Source: Pedobacter sp. MC2016-24 (GTDB lineage: Bacteria; Bacteroidota; Bacteroidia; Sphingobacteriales; Sphingobacteriaceae). Taken from it: 64,000 nt of DNA. The notes beneath the pieces were generated by a model. It was not told the DNA's origin. It saw only the letters and a list, made by a program, of their open reading frames with translations, and did no database searches. Position numbers and translations under genes: made by a program. Positions 1 to 8,066 of the stretch are shown piece by piece (the stretch's first letter is position 1; each line of letters starts with the position of its first letter). Location of the stretch: positions 514,036 through 578,035 of the forward strand of contig NZ_JADFBX010000004.1 of the NCBI RefSeq assembly GCF_015223055.1, in the 5' to 3' direction.

Positions 1-1
1 C

Positions 2-337
2 GCAGAGATTTTAATTGCACATGTAACTAAAGGAAATGCTGTACCCTTAGCCCGTCAAAAAAAAATCGATACTTTTTTAAAGGACGTGACCGCAAAAGCC
101 AATTATCCAAAGATATATTACAGGCATCTTAGTGGAATGAATGTGGAACAAGGATTAACCTGGTTAGTTGAACATGGCAATATAGATTTATTGGTTATGG
201 TACACAGGCCGCATGACTTGTTTGATCAAATCTTTAAGGGAAGTCATACCATGAAGATAGTCGATCGTACAACGCTACCAACGCTTATTTTTACAGATTC
301 AGTTTCCCTCGCTGGTTTTATGAGTGGTTGCTTGTAA
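2..337 (+). CDS. Universal stress protein, C-terminal part (5' end outside window)
   Basis: The frame is open from the left edge of the window and ends at a TAA, giving 111 residues of the C-terminal end of a universal stress protein (UspA fold, cytoplasmic nucleotide-binding stress protein). A GTG at 86 could be read as a start, but the in-frame residues before it (AEILIAHVTKGNAVPLARQ) continue a Usp-like strand and helix, so a gene running in from the left is the better reading. The ending, with IFKGSHTMKI followed by a short beta strand (LPTLIFTD), is the usual close of the second domain in Bacteroidota tandem Usp proteins. It is followed immediately by the ATPase gene, so the two are probably cotranscribed. 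Confidence 0.8.
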   Translation, partial: AEILIAHVTKGNAVPLARQKKIDTFLKDVTAKANYPKIYYRHLSGMNVEQGLTWLVEHGNIDLLVMVHRPHDLFDQIFKGSHTMKIVDRTTLPTLIFTDSVSLAGFMSGCL

Positions 338-342
338 AGGAC

Positions 343-2847
343 ATGGAACTGTTTGGAATTAAAGGGTTAAACCCAGAAGAAGTTCTGACTGCCAGAAAAA
401 ATTATGGCCTTAATAAACTTATAATTTCAAGTCATCCAGGCTGGATTCAGGCGGTTTTAAGCATATTTAAAGAACCGATGGTCATCTTGCTGTTGGTTAC
501 CTCTATGATTTATTTCATTGGTGGAAACCGTGGAGATGGACTTTTTCTTGCCATGGCTATTGTAGTGGTTTCTGCTATTTCCCTGTTCCAGGAATCCAGA
601 AGCAAGAATGCATTAGCCCAGCTTAAGGAATTGACCGAGCCAAAGTGCAAGGTGATTCGGGCTGGGCTTGTGAAAGAAATCAAAACTGAAGAACTCGTTA
701 TCGGCGACTGCCTGATGGTAGAAGAAGGAACATCTGCCGCTGCTGATGGAAAAATCATCCACTCCAACGACTTCTCCATTAACGAGTCCATCCTCACCGG
801 AGAGTCTTTAGCGGTATCTAAAGATAAACTAGCGGATGATCCTTTTATTTATCAGGGTACGACTGCCGTTAGCGGATTAGCTATAGCGGAAGTCACCGCA
901 ATTGGCAACCAAACTAAATTGGGTAAAATAGGCCAGAGCCTGGAGGATATTAAAGAAGAGAAAACACCGTTGGAATCACAAATCAATAATTTTGTTAAGA
1001 AAATGGTGATTGCAGGACTTATTATTTTCCTTCTGGTCTGGGCCATTAATTATTTTCATACCTATTTATTTAAAGATAGTCTTTTAAAGGCATTGACACT
1101 GGCCATGAGTATTTTGCCGGAGGAAATTCCTGTTGCATTTACGACTTTTATAGCCTTAGGAGCCTGGAAAATGATGAAGATGGGGATTGTAGTGAAAAAC
1201 ATGAAGACTGTAGAAACACTGGGGAGCGCTACGGTAATTTGCACGGATAAAACTGGTACACTTACACAAAATAGAATGAGCATTGCCGAGGTTTATACCA
1301 TGTCATCAAATCAGGTATTCAAAGTAGAAGAAGCATTTGGTTCTAAGGAAAAAGAACTTCTTTCCACAGCAATGTGGGCAAGTGAGCCCATTCCATTTGA
1401 TCCGATGGAAATTGCCCTCCATCAAGCTTACTCAAAAGTTGAACCTAATGATGAAAGGCCTGCGTTCCATATGCATCATGAATATCCACTTGGCGGTAAG
1501 CCGCCTATGATGACACATGTTTTTGAGAACCAGCAAGGAAAGCGAATTATTGCAGCAAAAGGAGCACCTGAGGCCCTGATACGGGTTTCTAAGCTAAGTA
1601 ATCAGGAAAAAGAAAACCTTACAGAGGTAATGACTTCCATGGCTACACAGGGTTATCGGATTCTGGGGGTTGCTGAAGCCTTTTTTAAGGGAGCTGATTT
1701 TCCACTTGTACAGCAAGACTTCAAATTCAGCTTTAAAGGCCTTATCGCTTTCTATGATCCACCGAAGCTTAATATATCAACTGTCCTGGAAAAATTTTAT
1801 GCTGCAGGCATCCAGGTAAAAATTGTGACAGGGGATAACGTTTTAACAACAACCTCAATCGCCAAGGAAATTGGATTTAAAGGTTTTGATAAAAGCATAA
1901 CAGGGGATGAATTAATGCAACTATCTGACAAGGATTTGGCATCCAGTGTTTCGGAAATACAACTATTTGCAAGGATGTTTCCAGAAGCAAAATTGAGGAT
2001 TATTAATGCGCTCAAAGCCAAAAACGAAGTGGTCGCGATGACTGGGGATGGGGTTAATGATGGCCCTGCACTTAAAGCAGCGCATATAGGCATAGCCATG
2101 GGGAAAAAAGGAACAGAAATTGCAAAACAGGCTGCTTCTCTCATTTTAATTGAAGATGACCTCTCCAAAATGGTTGATGCGGTGGCGATGGGTAGAAGAA
2201 TTTACAGTAATTTAAAGAAAGCGATCCGATATATCATTTCCATTCATATTCCTATTATATTAACTGTTTTTGTTCCTCTGGCCCTGGGCTGGACTTATCC
2301 CAATATCCTGTCGCCCGTACATATTATTTTTTTAGAATTGATTATGGGGCCAACATGTTCAATTATTTACGAAAATGAGCCTATGGAAAAAGATTTAATG
2401 ATTCAAAAACCAAGACCTTTTACGACCACTTTTTTTAATTTAAACGAGTTACTCAACAGTGTTGTGCAAGGTCTGGTAATTGCTGTAGGAGTCCTGCTGG
2501 TTTACCAATATGCAGTTGGGGAACAATATGATGTTTTCAGGACCAGGACAATGGTTTTTACCAGCCTAATCTCAGCAAATGTTTTTCTCACCTTGGTTAA
2601 CCGATCTTTTCATTATAGTCTATTTACCACATTGAAATATAAAAATAACCTGGTTACGTTAATGCTTGGGATTACGGTACTGCTGCTTATCCTGCTTTTA
2701 TATGTAGACCCTTTAACTTCATTTTTTGAGTTTAAGTCACTAAGCAGGGATCAGCTGATGATCAGTTCTGGAGTCGGCTTTCTTTCGGTCATTTGGTACG
2801 AGTTCTTCAAATGGATTCGCACCAGACGTTCTGGTGTAGGGTGTTGA
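343..2847 (+). CDS. P-type (P2-like) cation-transporting ATPase
   Basis: An 834-residue integral membrane pump that uses ATP to move cations across the inner membrane. The order is the standard one: N-terminal cation-ATPase helix region, two membrane helices, actuator domain with LTGES, M4 motif PEEIP, phosphorylation loop CTDKTGTLT (Asp302 is the phosphorylated residue), nucleotide-binding domain, hinge TGDGVNDGPAL, and C-terminal membrane helices. The PEEIP motif in M4 and the overall length resemble calcium/manganese-type P2 pumps more than heavy-metal P1B pumps; no CPC motif is present. Start: the ATG at 343 follows AAAGGAC and gives the usual MELFGIKGL start; a TTG at 328 is possible but has no upstream signal and overlaps the preceding Usp gene. 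It sits between two Usp genes and an Hsp20 gene, a stress context. The transported ion cannot be fixed from sequence. Confidence 0.93.
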   Translation: MELFGIKGLNPEEVLTARKNYGLNKLIISSHPGWIQAVLSIFKEPMVILLLVTSMIYFIGGNRGDGLFLAMAIVVVSAISLFQESRSKNALAQLKELTEPKCKVIRAGLVKEIKTEELVIGDCLMVEEGTSAAADGKIIHSNDFSINESILTGESLAVSKDKLADDPFIYQGTTAVSGLAIAEVTAIGNQTKLGKIGQSLEDIKEEKTPLESQINNFVKKMVIAGLIIFLLVWAINYFHTYLFKDSLLKALTLAMSILPEEIPVAFTTFIALGAWKMMKMGIVVKNMKTVETLGSATVICTDKTGTLTQNRMSIAEVYTMSSNQVFKVEEAFGSKEKELLSTAMWASEPIPFDPMEIALHQAYSKVEPNDERPAFHMHHEYPLGGKPPMMTHVFENQQGKRIIAAKGAPEALIRVSKLSNQEKENLTEVMTSMATQGYRILGVAEAFFKGADFPLVQQDFKFSFKGLIAFYDPPKLNISTVLEKFYAAGIQVKIVTGDNVLTTTSIAKEIGFKGFDKSITGDELMQLSDKDLASSVSEIQLFARMFPEAKLRIINALKAKNEVVAMTGDGVNDGPALKAAHIGIAMGKKGTEIAKQAASLILIEDDLSKMVDAVAMGRRIYSNLKKAIRYIISIHIPIILTVFVPLALGWTYPNILSPVHIIFLELIMGPTCSIIYENEPMEKDLMIQKPRPFTTTFFNLNELLNSVVQGLVIAVGVLLVYQYAVGEQYDVFRTRTMVFTSLISANVFLTLVNRSFHYSLFTTLKYKNNLVTLMLGITVLLLILLLYVDPLTSFFEFKSLSRDQLMISSGVGFLSVIWYEFFKWIRTRRSGVGC

Positions 2848-2949
2848 CTGTCATTATTTTGAGTGATCTTGATCATCCTTTAATCCGGTCTTTTTGTGAA
2901 CTTTGTTTAGTGAAATTTTTATGGGGTGAACGGCTTAAATCCAAACAAA

Positions 2950-3333
2950 ATGAAAAAGATTTTAATACCAACTGATTTCTCAGTACCCGCTGAAAATGCT
3001 GCACGCTATGGTATTGAACTTGCTAAAATCTTAAAAGCGGATGTGTTGATTTGTAATGCATTCAAAGTTCCTGCTGAGGCGCCAATGGCTGCACAAGTGG
3101 CCTGGCCATTAATGGACTATGTAACCATTAAAAAAGGAGTTACCGGGGATTTGGATAACATGGTTAACAAATTATCAGATCCATCCTGCGATATTGATGG
3201 GACAGACTATTGTCCGCAAATTAGCTATCAAAGTGATGCCGGTATCTTTAAGGGTAGTCATACCCAGAAACTATCCAGACATACAGAAATTCCGCTATTG
3301 GTCTTTCCCCCAGATGAACAGGTCATTTTGTAG
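2950..3333 (+). CDS. Universal stress protein with internal deletion
   Basis: 127 residues. The first 75 or so are a normal Usp N-terminus (KKILIPTDFSVPAENAARYG, then ADVLICNAFKVP). From about residue 95 the protein jumps straight to the ending of a second Usp domain: AGIFKGSHTQKLSRHTEIPL is the same end seen in the neighbouring Usp at 2-337. Bacteroidota tandem Usp proteins are usually about 270-280 residues, so about 150 residues between the first domain and the end of the second appear to be missing while the frame was kept. The G-x2-G-x9-G(S/T) ATP-binding stretch of an intact domain is reduced to the final GSHT. It may be a decayed but still translated gene. The ATG at 2950 is preferred over 2926 because it starts directly at the first beta strand. 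Confidence 0.75.
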   Translation: MKKILIPTDFSVPAENAARYGIELAKILKADVLICNAFKVPAEAPMAAQVAWPLMDYVTIKKGVTGDLDNMVNKLSDPSCDIDGTDYCPQISYQSDAGIFKGSHTQKLSRHTEIPLLVFPPDEQVIL

Positions 3334-3405
3334 CTTTTGTTTAGGCGGTATTTTAAGAAGCTCATCATTTTGAAAGGAAAATAATAACATTTAATATCAA
3401 ACACC

Positions 3406-3828
3406 ATGTCAAATTCAATTAAAACAAATAGGCCAGTTGAGTTTCCAACCATGTTGGACTATTTCTGGGATTTAGATGACCTTTCTGACCGGTCAAAAAA
3501 TATGCAGCCAGCTGTTAATGTGCGTGATTTGCCCAGGAAATATGAGTTGAAGATTGCTGTTCCAGGGTTTAAAAGGAAAGATCTTAGAATAAGTATTGAA
3601 GATGGGCAGCTGAGTATCATTGGCGAAAGCAATGCCGAAGAAAATAAAGATGGTGAGACCTTTAGCCGAAGGGAGTTTGCATGTTCTTCAGTGTGCGGCA
3701 TTTTTAAGTTACCTGATGACATCAATGAAGACAAGATCAGTGCTAAGTATAAAAGAGGAATTCTAACCATTAAATTGAAAAAACCAGTGAATGGTTCGGA
3801 GTTAAAACAAAAAGTCAGGGTTGACTAA
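3406..3828 (+). CDS. Small heat shock protein, Hsp20/alpha-crystallin family
   Basis: 140 residues, the usual size for a bacterial Hsp20. It is a cytoplasmic ATP-independent holdase that binds unfolding proteins and passes them to other chaperones. An N-terminal arm of about 35 residues is followed by the alpha-crystallin domain (NVRDLPRKYELKIAVPGF through ISAKYKRGILTIKLKK); the A/G-x-L-type motif near its end reads GILTIKL, as expected. It is the last gene of the left-hand stress cluster, about 70 bp after the shortened Usp. The clustering of Usp, cation ATPase and Hsp20 suggests a shared stress response, but no operator was recognised. Confidence 0.92.
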   Translation: MSNSIKTNRPVEFPTMLDYFWDLDDLSDRSKNMQPAVNVRDLPRKYELKIAVPGFKRKDLRISIEDGQLSIIGESNAEENKDGETFSRREFACSSVCGIFKLPDDINEDKISAKYKRGILTIKLKKPVNGSELKQKVRVD

Positions 3829-3843
3829 AGGATATAGAAATTG

Positions 3844-4006
3844 CCCATCATATCATTAATTATGAAATTAACAGCCAACAAAGTTTTGGTTCATGATGGG
3901 TTCTCGTCTGGATCTGGGTAGGGTCTGGGTGGGGTCTGGCTCGTAACAAAAGGATACCAAACAGGAGTTACATAGGAGTTTCCTAGGACTCGGCTAGGAC
4001 TAGAGT
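3844..4006 (+). repeat. Phased 11-nt imperfect repeats in the hsp20/flavin-reductase gap
   Basis: The 325-bp gap between two convergent genes contains two short arrays with an 11-nt step. Three units begin at 3911, 3922 and 3933 around GGTCTGGG, and four units starting with AGGA begin at 3963, 3974, 3985 and 3996 (AGGAGTT twice, then AGGACT twice). Reverse-complement copies, AGTCCTA at 4004 and AGTCCTAG at 4088, follow. An outer inverted pair, CCCATCAT at 3844 and ATGATGGG at 3893, lies just before. The rest of the gap (to 4153) shows no gene. The role is unknown; no T-tract terminator is visible. Confidence 0.7.
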
Positions 4007-4153
4007 CCTATAACACGCGAAGAAAGTCAAAGTTTTACCCAACTGTAAGACCTATGGTTACCAAACCAGACCAAAAGGATGCGCAATAGTCCTAGAACTG
4101 CAGTGCTTATCAACAACAACTGATAAATCGAAATAGCAAACAGGTGCACAAAT

Positions 4154-4813
4154 TTATGATTTGGTATCGTGGTTTTGCGGGGTTAATTCCTGGGGCTCCA
4201 GTCCGGGTTTAGCATAGGATAAGCGGCCGATCAGTTGAGGAAGAAAATAGCTGTCTAAACCTGCTACGGTCATTGTTCCGGCCTTTATGTGGTCAACATT
4301 ACCATCTTTTTCGATCAGGGAATCATCAGTTAGTATATGAATAATTTCTCCGATCACGATCGTTGTTCCGTTAATTTCCATATCAATGATTTCTGCTGCT
4401 TCCAGTCCAATCCGGATGGTAGATTGAGCAACAAAAGGTGCCTTAAATCCATTTATGTAGTGTTTTTTGAATCCACATTTGTCAAACTCCGAAATGCCAG
4501 AAGGATAGCTCGCGCTGGTTTGATGTGCTTGTTTGTACCATTGGGGCAATACGTTGTTTAAAGTATATTGTCCGGTTTTCCTGATGTTGTTAAGGGTGTC
4601 GTTATGTTCTCGCTCAGGCCTGATCACTATGCCCAGCAGGGGCGGGTTTGCACCCAGGTGAAAAGCAGAACTGATTAAACTCAGATTACTTATGCCATCA
4701 TGACTGATGGTCCCCAATAGGTTGAGGGATTTATAGCCAACTAAACTATTGATCAAGCTGATTCTGTAATGTTTCTCCATCTCAGAAATCTGACTACTTT
4801 TGATTGTTATCAT
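4154..4813 (-). CDS. Flavin reductase domain protein (FMN-binding)
   Basis: 219 residues, matching the flavin reductase-like FMN-binding fold found in flavoredoxins and two-component monooxygenase reductases. Visible signs are the N-terminal strand pair around GYKSLNLLGTISHDGISNLS, where the usual G-x-SLIGT type motif occurs, and the central AFHLGANPPLLGIVIRP strand that packs on FMN. It is the third gene of an operon with folE and an SDR; its start lies one base after the SDR stop, so translation is probably coupled. The electron acceptor is unknown. The context suggests a role in reduced pterin or flavin metabolism. A second ATG lies 11 codons in, but the first is preferred because of the tight coupling. 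Confidence 0.85.
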   Translation of the reverse strand: MITIKSSQISEMEKHYRISLINSLVGYKSLNLLGTISHDGISNLSLISSAFHLGANPPLLGIVIRPEREHNDTLNNIRKTGQYTLNNVLPQWYKQAHQTSASYPSGISEFDKCGFKKHYINGFKAPFVAQSTIRIGLEAAEIIDMEINGTTIVIGEIIHILTDDSLIEKDGNVDHIKAGTMTVAGLDSYFLPQLIGRLSYAKPGLEPQELTPQNHDTKS

Positions 4814-4814
4814 C

Positions 4815-5534
4815 TTAGTTTGACTTTAATTTTCCTAAACCTCCATCTATACCGATGATCTGTCCCGTTAGCCAGCCCGATTCATCGCTTAGCAGGAAGG
4901 CTATAGCCGAACTGATATCTTCGGGTAAGCCATACCTGCCCAGCGGGTGCCTTTTATTAGCCGATTCTTTTCGGTCGCTGGTATTCAACAAGTTTTGCGC
5001 AAGTGGTGTGTCGGTGAGTGAAGGTGCCACTACATTGACGCGGATTTGGCTGGGTGCAAGTTCGGATGCGAGTGAAAGCGCCATGCTTTCAACAGCCCCC
5101 TTTGCTGCAGCTATACTGGCATGAAAACTCATGCCTGAACGTGCTGCTACGGAACTGACGAGCACTACCGAGGACGTTTTTGCTGCTTTAAGTGCTTTCA
5201 TGGCCTGCTGGATAACCTTAGCTGCGCCCAGGACATTGATCCTGTAGTCTTTGAGGAAATCATCTTCGGTTAAGCGGGTAAATGGCTTCAGCGTGATGCT
5301 CCCGACTGAATACACCAAGCCATGCAATTGCTCAGGAAGAAAGCTTGAGATGGTACTGACCTCCTCAAGGATATCTAAGCTTAGGTGTATGACACCTTCC
5401 GGCCAATCGGCATTCGGTGTTCTGGAGATGTTGTATACGGTTGCTCCGTTGAAAATAAGGACTCTGACCAGCGAAAGGCCGATCCCTGAACTCCCACCAG
5501 CTACTAATATGTTTTTGCCTTCAAAATTCATCAT
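4815..5534 (-). CDS. Short-chain dehydrogenase/reductase with a non-standard active site
   Basis: 239 residues with a Rossmann fold: the nucleotide-binding GGSSGIG is at residues 13-19, and the catalytic Ser lies in VVLVSSVAARSG. The catalytic Lys is present (Lys145 in IAAAKGAVES), but the residue four before it, normally Tyr in the YxxxK pair, is Ile141, with a His at 138. This pattern (HAS-x-AAAKGA) occurs in some SDR subgroups, so the protein may use another proton donor or may not be a classical reductase. It overlaps folE by 4 bp. With folE upstream, a FolM- or sepiapterin-reductase-like role in pterin reduction is plausible but unproven. Confidence 0.87.
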   Translation of the reverse strand: MMNFEGKNILVAGGSSGIGLSLVRVLIFNGATVYNISRTPNADWPEGVIHLSLDILEEVSTISSFLPEQLHGLVYSVGSITLKPFTRLTEDDFLKDYRINVLGAAKVIQQAMKALKAAKTSSVVLVSSVAARSGMSFHASIAAAKGAVESMALSLASELAPSQIRVNVVAPSLTDTPLAQNLLNTSDRKESANKRHPLGRYGLPEDISSAIAFLLSDESGWLTGQIIGIDGGLGKLKSN

Positions 5535-6190
5535 CCTATGTGTTTTAAAAAATCATTTTTTACCTCAGCCTCTAAAAAACGGCCACAGTATTCTGCTGTT
5601 AATGTACTGCTACTGATGTCTTTTATGCCGCGGCTGGATACGCAATGGTGATTCGCATCAACAATAACGGCAACGTCTTCTGTTCCCAGTGATTCTTTGA
5701 TCATGTTGGCGATCTGTTTGGTTAGTCTTTCCTGTATTTGGGGGCGTTGTGAGCAGTATTGTACGATTCGGTTCAATTTGGACAAACCGATGACTTGCCC
5801 GTTGCTGAAATAAGCCACATGCGCTTTACCTACAATCGGAACAAAATGATGCTCACAGTTGCTGTAAACACTGATGTTTCTTTCTACAAGCATCTGGTTA
5901 TAGCTAAATGGATTTTTGAATAGGGTTGCCACTGGCTTATTGGCTGGATTAAGACCGCTGAATATTTCCTTGACATACATTTTTGCCACTCTTTTTGGGG
6001 TATCCTTCAGACTCTCATCTTTCAGGTCAAGACCAAGGGTATGCATGATCGCAGCAAAATGTTTTTGTATCAATTCAATTTTAGTATCCTCATCCAGTTC
6101 AAATGCATCAACACGCATTGGTGTGTCGTAGGACGGGACCTGCACTTGGGATTCAAGGTCGGTTATGAGTTGGTTGTTATTCGTGTTCAT
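5531..6190 (-). CDS. folE: GTP cyclohydrolase I
   Basis: 219 residues, the usual size. The enzyme converts GTP to 7,8-dihydroneopterin triphosphate, the first step to tetrahydrofolate and other pterins, as a cytoplasmic homodecamer. Zinc ligands are visible: Cys and His in SNCEHHFVP and the later Cys in HHCVSSRGI; substrate-binding GLSKLNRIVQ and QERLTKQIA are intact. It is the first gene of a three-gene operon with an SDR and a flavin reductase, divergent from a MarR regulator. A regulated folE beside reductases suggests production of a reduced pterin cofactor rather than housekeeping folate only; this is inference. Confidence 0.95.
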   Translation of the reverse strand: MNTNNNQLITDLESQVQVPSYDTPMRVDAFELDEDTKIELIQKHFAAIMHTLGLDLKDESLKDTPKRVAKMYVKEIFSGLNPANKPVATLFKNPFSYNQMLVERNISVYSNCEHHFVPIVGKAHVAYFSNGQVIGLSKLNRIVQYCSQRPQIQERLTKQIANMIKESLGTEDVAVIVDANHHCVSSRGIKDISSSTLTAEYCGRFLEAEVKNDFLKHIG

Positions 6191-6270
6191 TGAAGTTTTA
6201 GGTTAACAGTTCTACATCTTGCTTGGGATAAATTCATCCCGCTGATCACTATTGTCTATATTTTAAAAGA

Positions 6271-6329
6271 AATAATAATACAATTATATACTAAAAAATG
6301 TAAATTTAGTATATAATTGTATTATTATT
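6271..6329. promoter_or_regulatory. Perfect 25-bp inverted repeat between folE operon and marR
   Basis: Arms at 6271-6295 and 6305-6329 are exact reverse complements, separated by a 9-bp spacer. It lies 80 bp upstream of folE and 108 bp upstream of the divergent MarR gene. MarR dimers bind inverted repeats in such divergent gaps, so this is the likely operator. Each arm also contains a smaller quasi-palindrome (CAATTATATAC), which would suit more than one bound dimer. Confidence 0.75.
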
Positions 6330-6436
6330 GTTTTTGATACGATTTCAGATCATTCAATATAAAGCGTGTCAGTATAATTGGTTATTAAAATTAACTACAG
6401 TTAAATATTATTTATATTTTAAATTAATTTGTCGTT

Positions 6437-7108
6437 ATGGACTATCAGCTGCTCAAAGAAGTGATTGATCTCGTAGAAAAATTTGATGCTACTGTGGATT
6501 CCACATCTTATACAAAAGATTTATCTGGTTTCAGGCGTTGGGTTTTTGATGCTGAAAGAGAGACAAGTAATCCCTATGCTGAGCTGGATTGGGATGGAAA
6601 AGAAAATGGCAGAAGTGCAGATAGCGAGATCAGCACCTTAATTGTTCATATCAACAGGTACGCAAAAAACTATTCCAGGTCTGCGATATACAATTCTGCA
6701 TTCAGTACGCAGGAAGAGTTCATATACTTAATTAATTTAAAGGCTTTTGGAGCAATGACTAAAACGGAGTTGATCAAAAGAAACATTCAGGAAAAACCTG
6801 TGGGTACGCAAATTATCAATCGACTGATAGGGCAGGGATGGATAGAACAGCATGATTCTTTAGAAGACAAGAGAAGTAAAATCATTTCGATTACGGCTAA
6901 AGGACTAGCGGCTTTGGAAGATAATATCGAAAAAATAAGACGGGCAAGCCAAATTGTTACCGGGGATCTCAGTCATGCTGAAAAAATGCATTTGATTAAA
7001 ATACTTCAGAAATTGGACCGCTTTCATCAGGCCATACACGTCGAAAATATAGGGCCTGCTCAACTGATCGATATCGCCTACAATCAATTTTTACCACAAA
7101 AGAATTAA
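6437..7108 (+). CDS. MarR family winged-helix transcriptional regulator
   Basis: 223 residues, longer than the usual 140-170 because of an N-terminal extension of about 60 residues before the dimerisation helix. The winged helix is seen around FIYLINLKAFGAMTKTELI (first helices), TQIINRLIGQGWIEQ (recognition helix) and DKRSKIISITAKGL, which matches the conserved MarR wing D-x-R-x2-x3-LT-x-KG. A C-terminal helix pair follows for dimerisation. It is divergent from the folE/SDR/flavin-reductase operon, with a perfect inverted repeat between; it probably represses that operon and itself. The ligand is unknown. Confidence 0.9.
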   Translation: MDYQLLKEVIDLVEKFDATVDSTSYTKDLSGFRRWVFDAERETSNPYAELDWDGKENGRSADSEISTLIVHINRYAKNYSRSAIYNSAFSTQEEFIYLINLKAFGAMTKTELIKRNIQEKPVGTQIINRLIGQGWIEQHDSLEDKRSKIISITAKGLAALEDNIEKIRRASQIVTGDLSHAEKMHLIKILQKLDRFHQAIHVENIGPAQLIDIAYNQFLPQKN

Positions 7109-7230
7109 AATATAAATGATGTTAAAGAGACTTTTAATCAGCATGACCATTTACCCATTATCTTGAGTCCCTATGGTTATTCCACTTATAGGGGAAACTA
7201 AGGAGTTTAAAATGACATCCTTTTTTATGT

Positions 7231-7284
7231 TGAAATCAGATGCTAAAAAGGCGATAGCTATTGTCTTTTTGGCATCTGATTTCA
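7231..7284. terminator. Strong hairpin between convergent marR and lipoprotein genes
   Basis: Arms 7231-7250 and 7265-7284 pair over 20 bp with a single G-T wobble, around a 14-nt loop. It lies between two converging genes, where a bidirectional terminator is expected. There is no clear T-tract on either side, so the terminator role is inferred from position and stem strength. Confidence 0.6.
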
Positions 7285-7347
7285 GTATCCGTTGTTATTT
7301 AACACCGCATATCTGTGTTACAGGCTCCTGCAACTGAATAGTTGAAA

Positions 7348-7875
7348 TTATTTTGCGTAAACGAAAGAAATGCTGTCTTTAACAATCAATCCGCTCATGT
7401 TTTGACCAACATAACTAACTGTATACTTCCCTGGTTTGGTAATTTGATATCCTTTTAAAAGATCAACGGTCGTAGTGGTGCTGTCTTTAGCATTCACAGC
7501 CACATAACTACTGGCTGGAGGTGGCATGATTCTTTTTGCCATTGCGCCCTTATAATCAACTTCTTCACCGGATGTTAATTTCACATCCAGATATTTGCTG
7601 ATGAAGGGTTCAAAAGGTGTGTGCCATTTGCAAAAATGTTGCGTAGTGTCGGCATTGTTGTACACTGTGAATTTCAGTTCTACTGATTCGCCATTCTTAA
7701 TCGTGTCTTTGATCGACATTTTTGCGAATAAGGCCTTTTCAGTCGCGCTGCCAACGGTCGTGGTAACCGTGGAGTCTGCAGCACTTGTACTGCTTTTTGC
7801 ACCGTTGTTGTTCATTCCGCAAGATGAAAGTGCCAGGATAAGGGCGGTAGATAGTACTGAATTGAAGTTTTTCAT
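7348..7875 (-). CDS. Lipoprotein resembling the N-terminal domain of M35 Lys-type metalloproteases
   Basis: 175 residues. A signal peptide ends in a lipobox (ALSSC), so the protein should be lipid-anchored, most likely facing the periplasm or outer membrane. After a Ser/Thr/Asn-rich linker, residues from about 55 on form one beta-sandwich domain: KFTVYNNADTTQHFCKWHTP, then VDYKGAMAKRIMPPPASSY and VDLLKGYQITKPGKYTVSY. These blocks follow the pattern of the N-terminal beta domain of deuterolysin / peptidyl-Lys metalloendopeptidases, but the HEXXH catalytic domain is absent. It may be a free-standing inhibitor-like or binding domain. No operon partners. Confidence 0.7.
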   Translation of the reverse strand: MKNFNSVLSTALILALSSCGMNNNGAKSSTSAADSTVTTTVGSATEKALFAKMSIKDTIKNGESVELKFTVYNNADTTQHFCKWHTPFEPFISKYLDVKLTSGEEVDYKGAMAKRIMPPPASSYVAVNAKDSTTTTVDLLKGYQITKPGKYTVSYVGQNMSGLIVKDSISFVYAK

Positions 7876-8066
7876 AACACAAAAGTAACTTTTTTACCTG
7901 GGTTCTACACCATTTGTATTCGAGCTGATCTTAAAAGGTTGGACAATCCCCAGTTGTTAAATAACTTGGCTGATGCGCGTATTTGCTTACAAAAAAGTTC
8001 AGGTCACAGATCTAAAACCTCGTTTATGTCGTTAAGTATTGATAATATTGTACCAAGTAATACACG

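Noticed and set aside
86..337. Small complete gene starting at GTG 86
   Set aside because: Usp-like coding sequence continues upstream to the window edge, so this is the end of a longer gene.
2793..2975. Plus-strand frame of 60 codons between ATPase and Usp genes
   Set aside because: It overlaps the ends of both real genes and has no independent coding signs.
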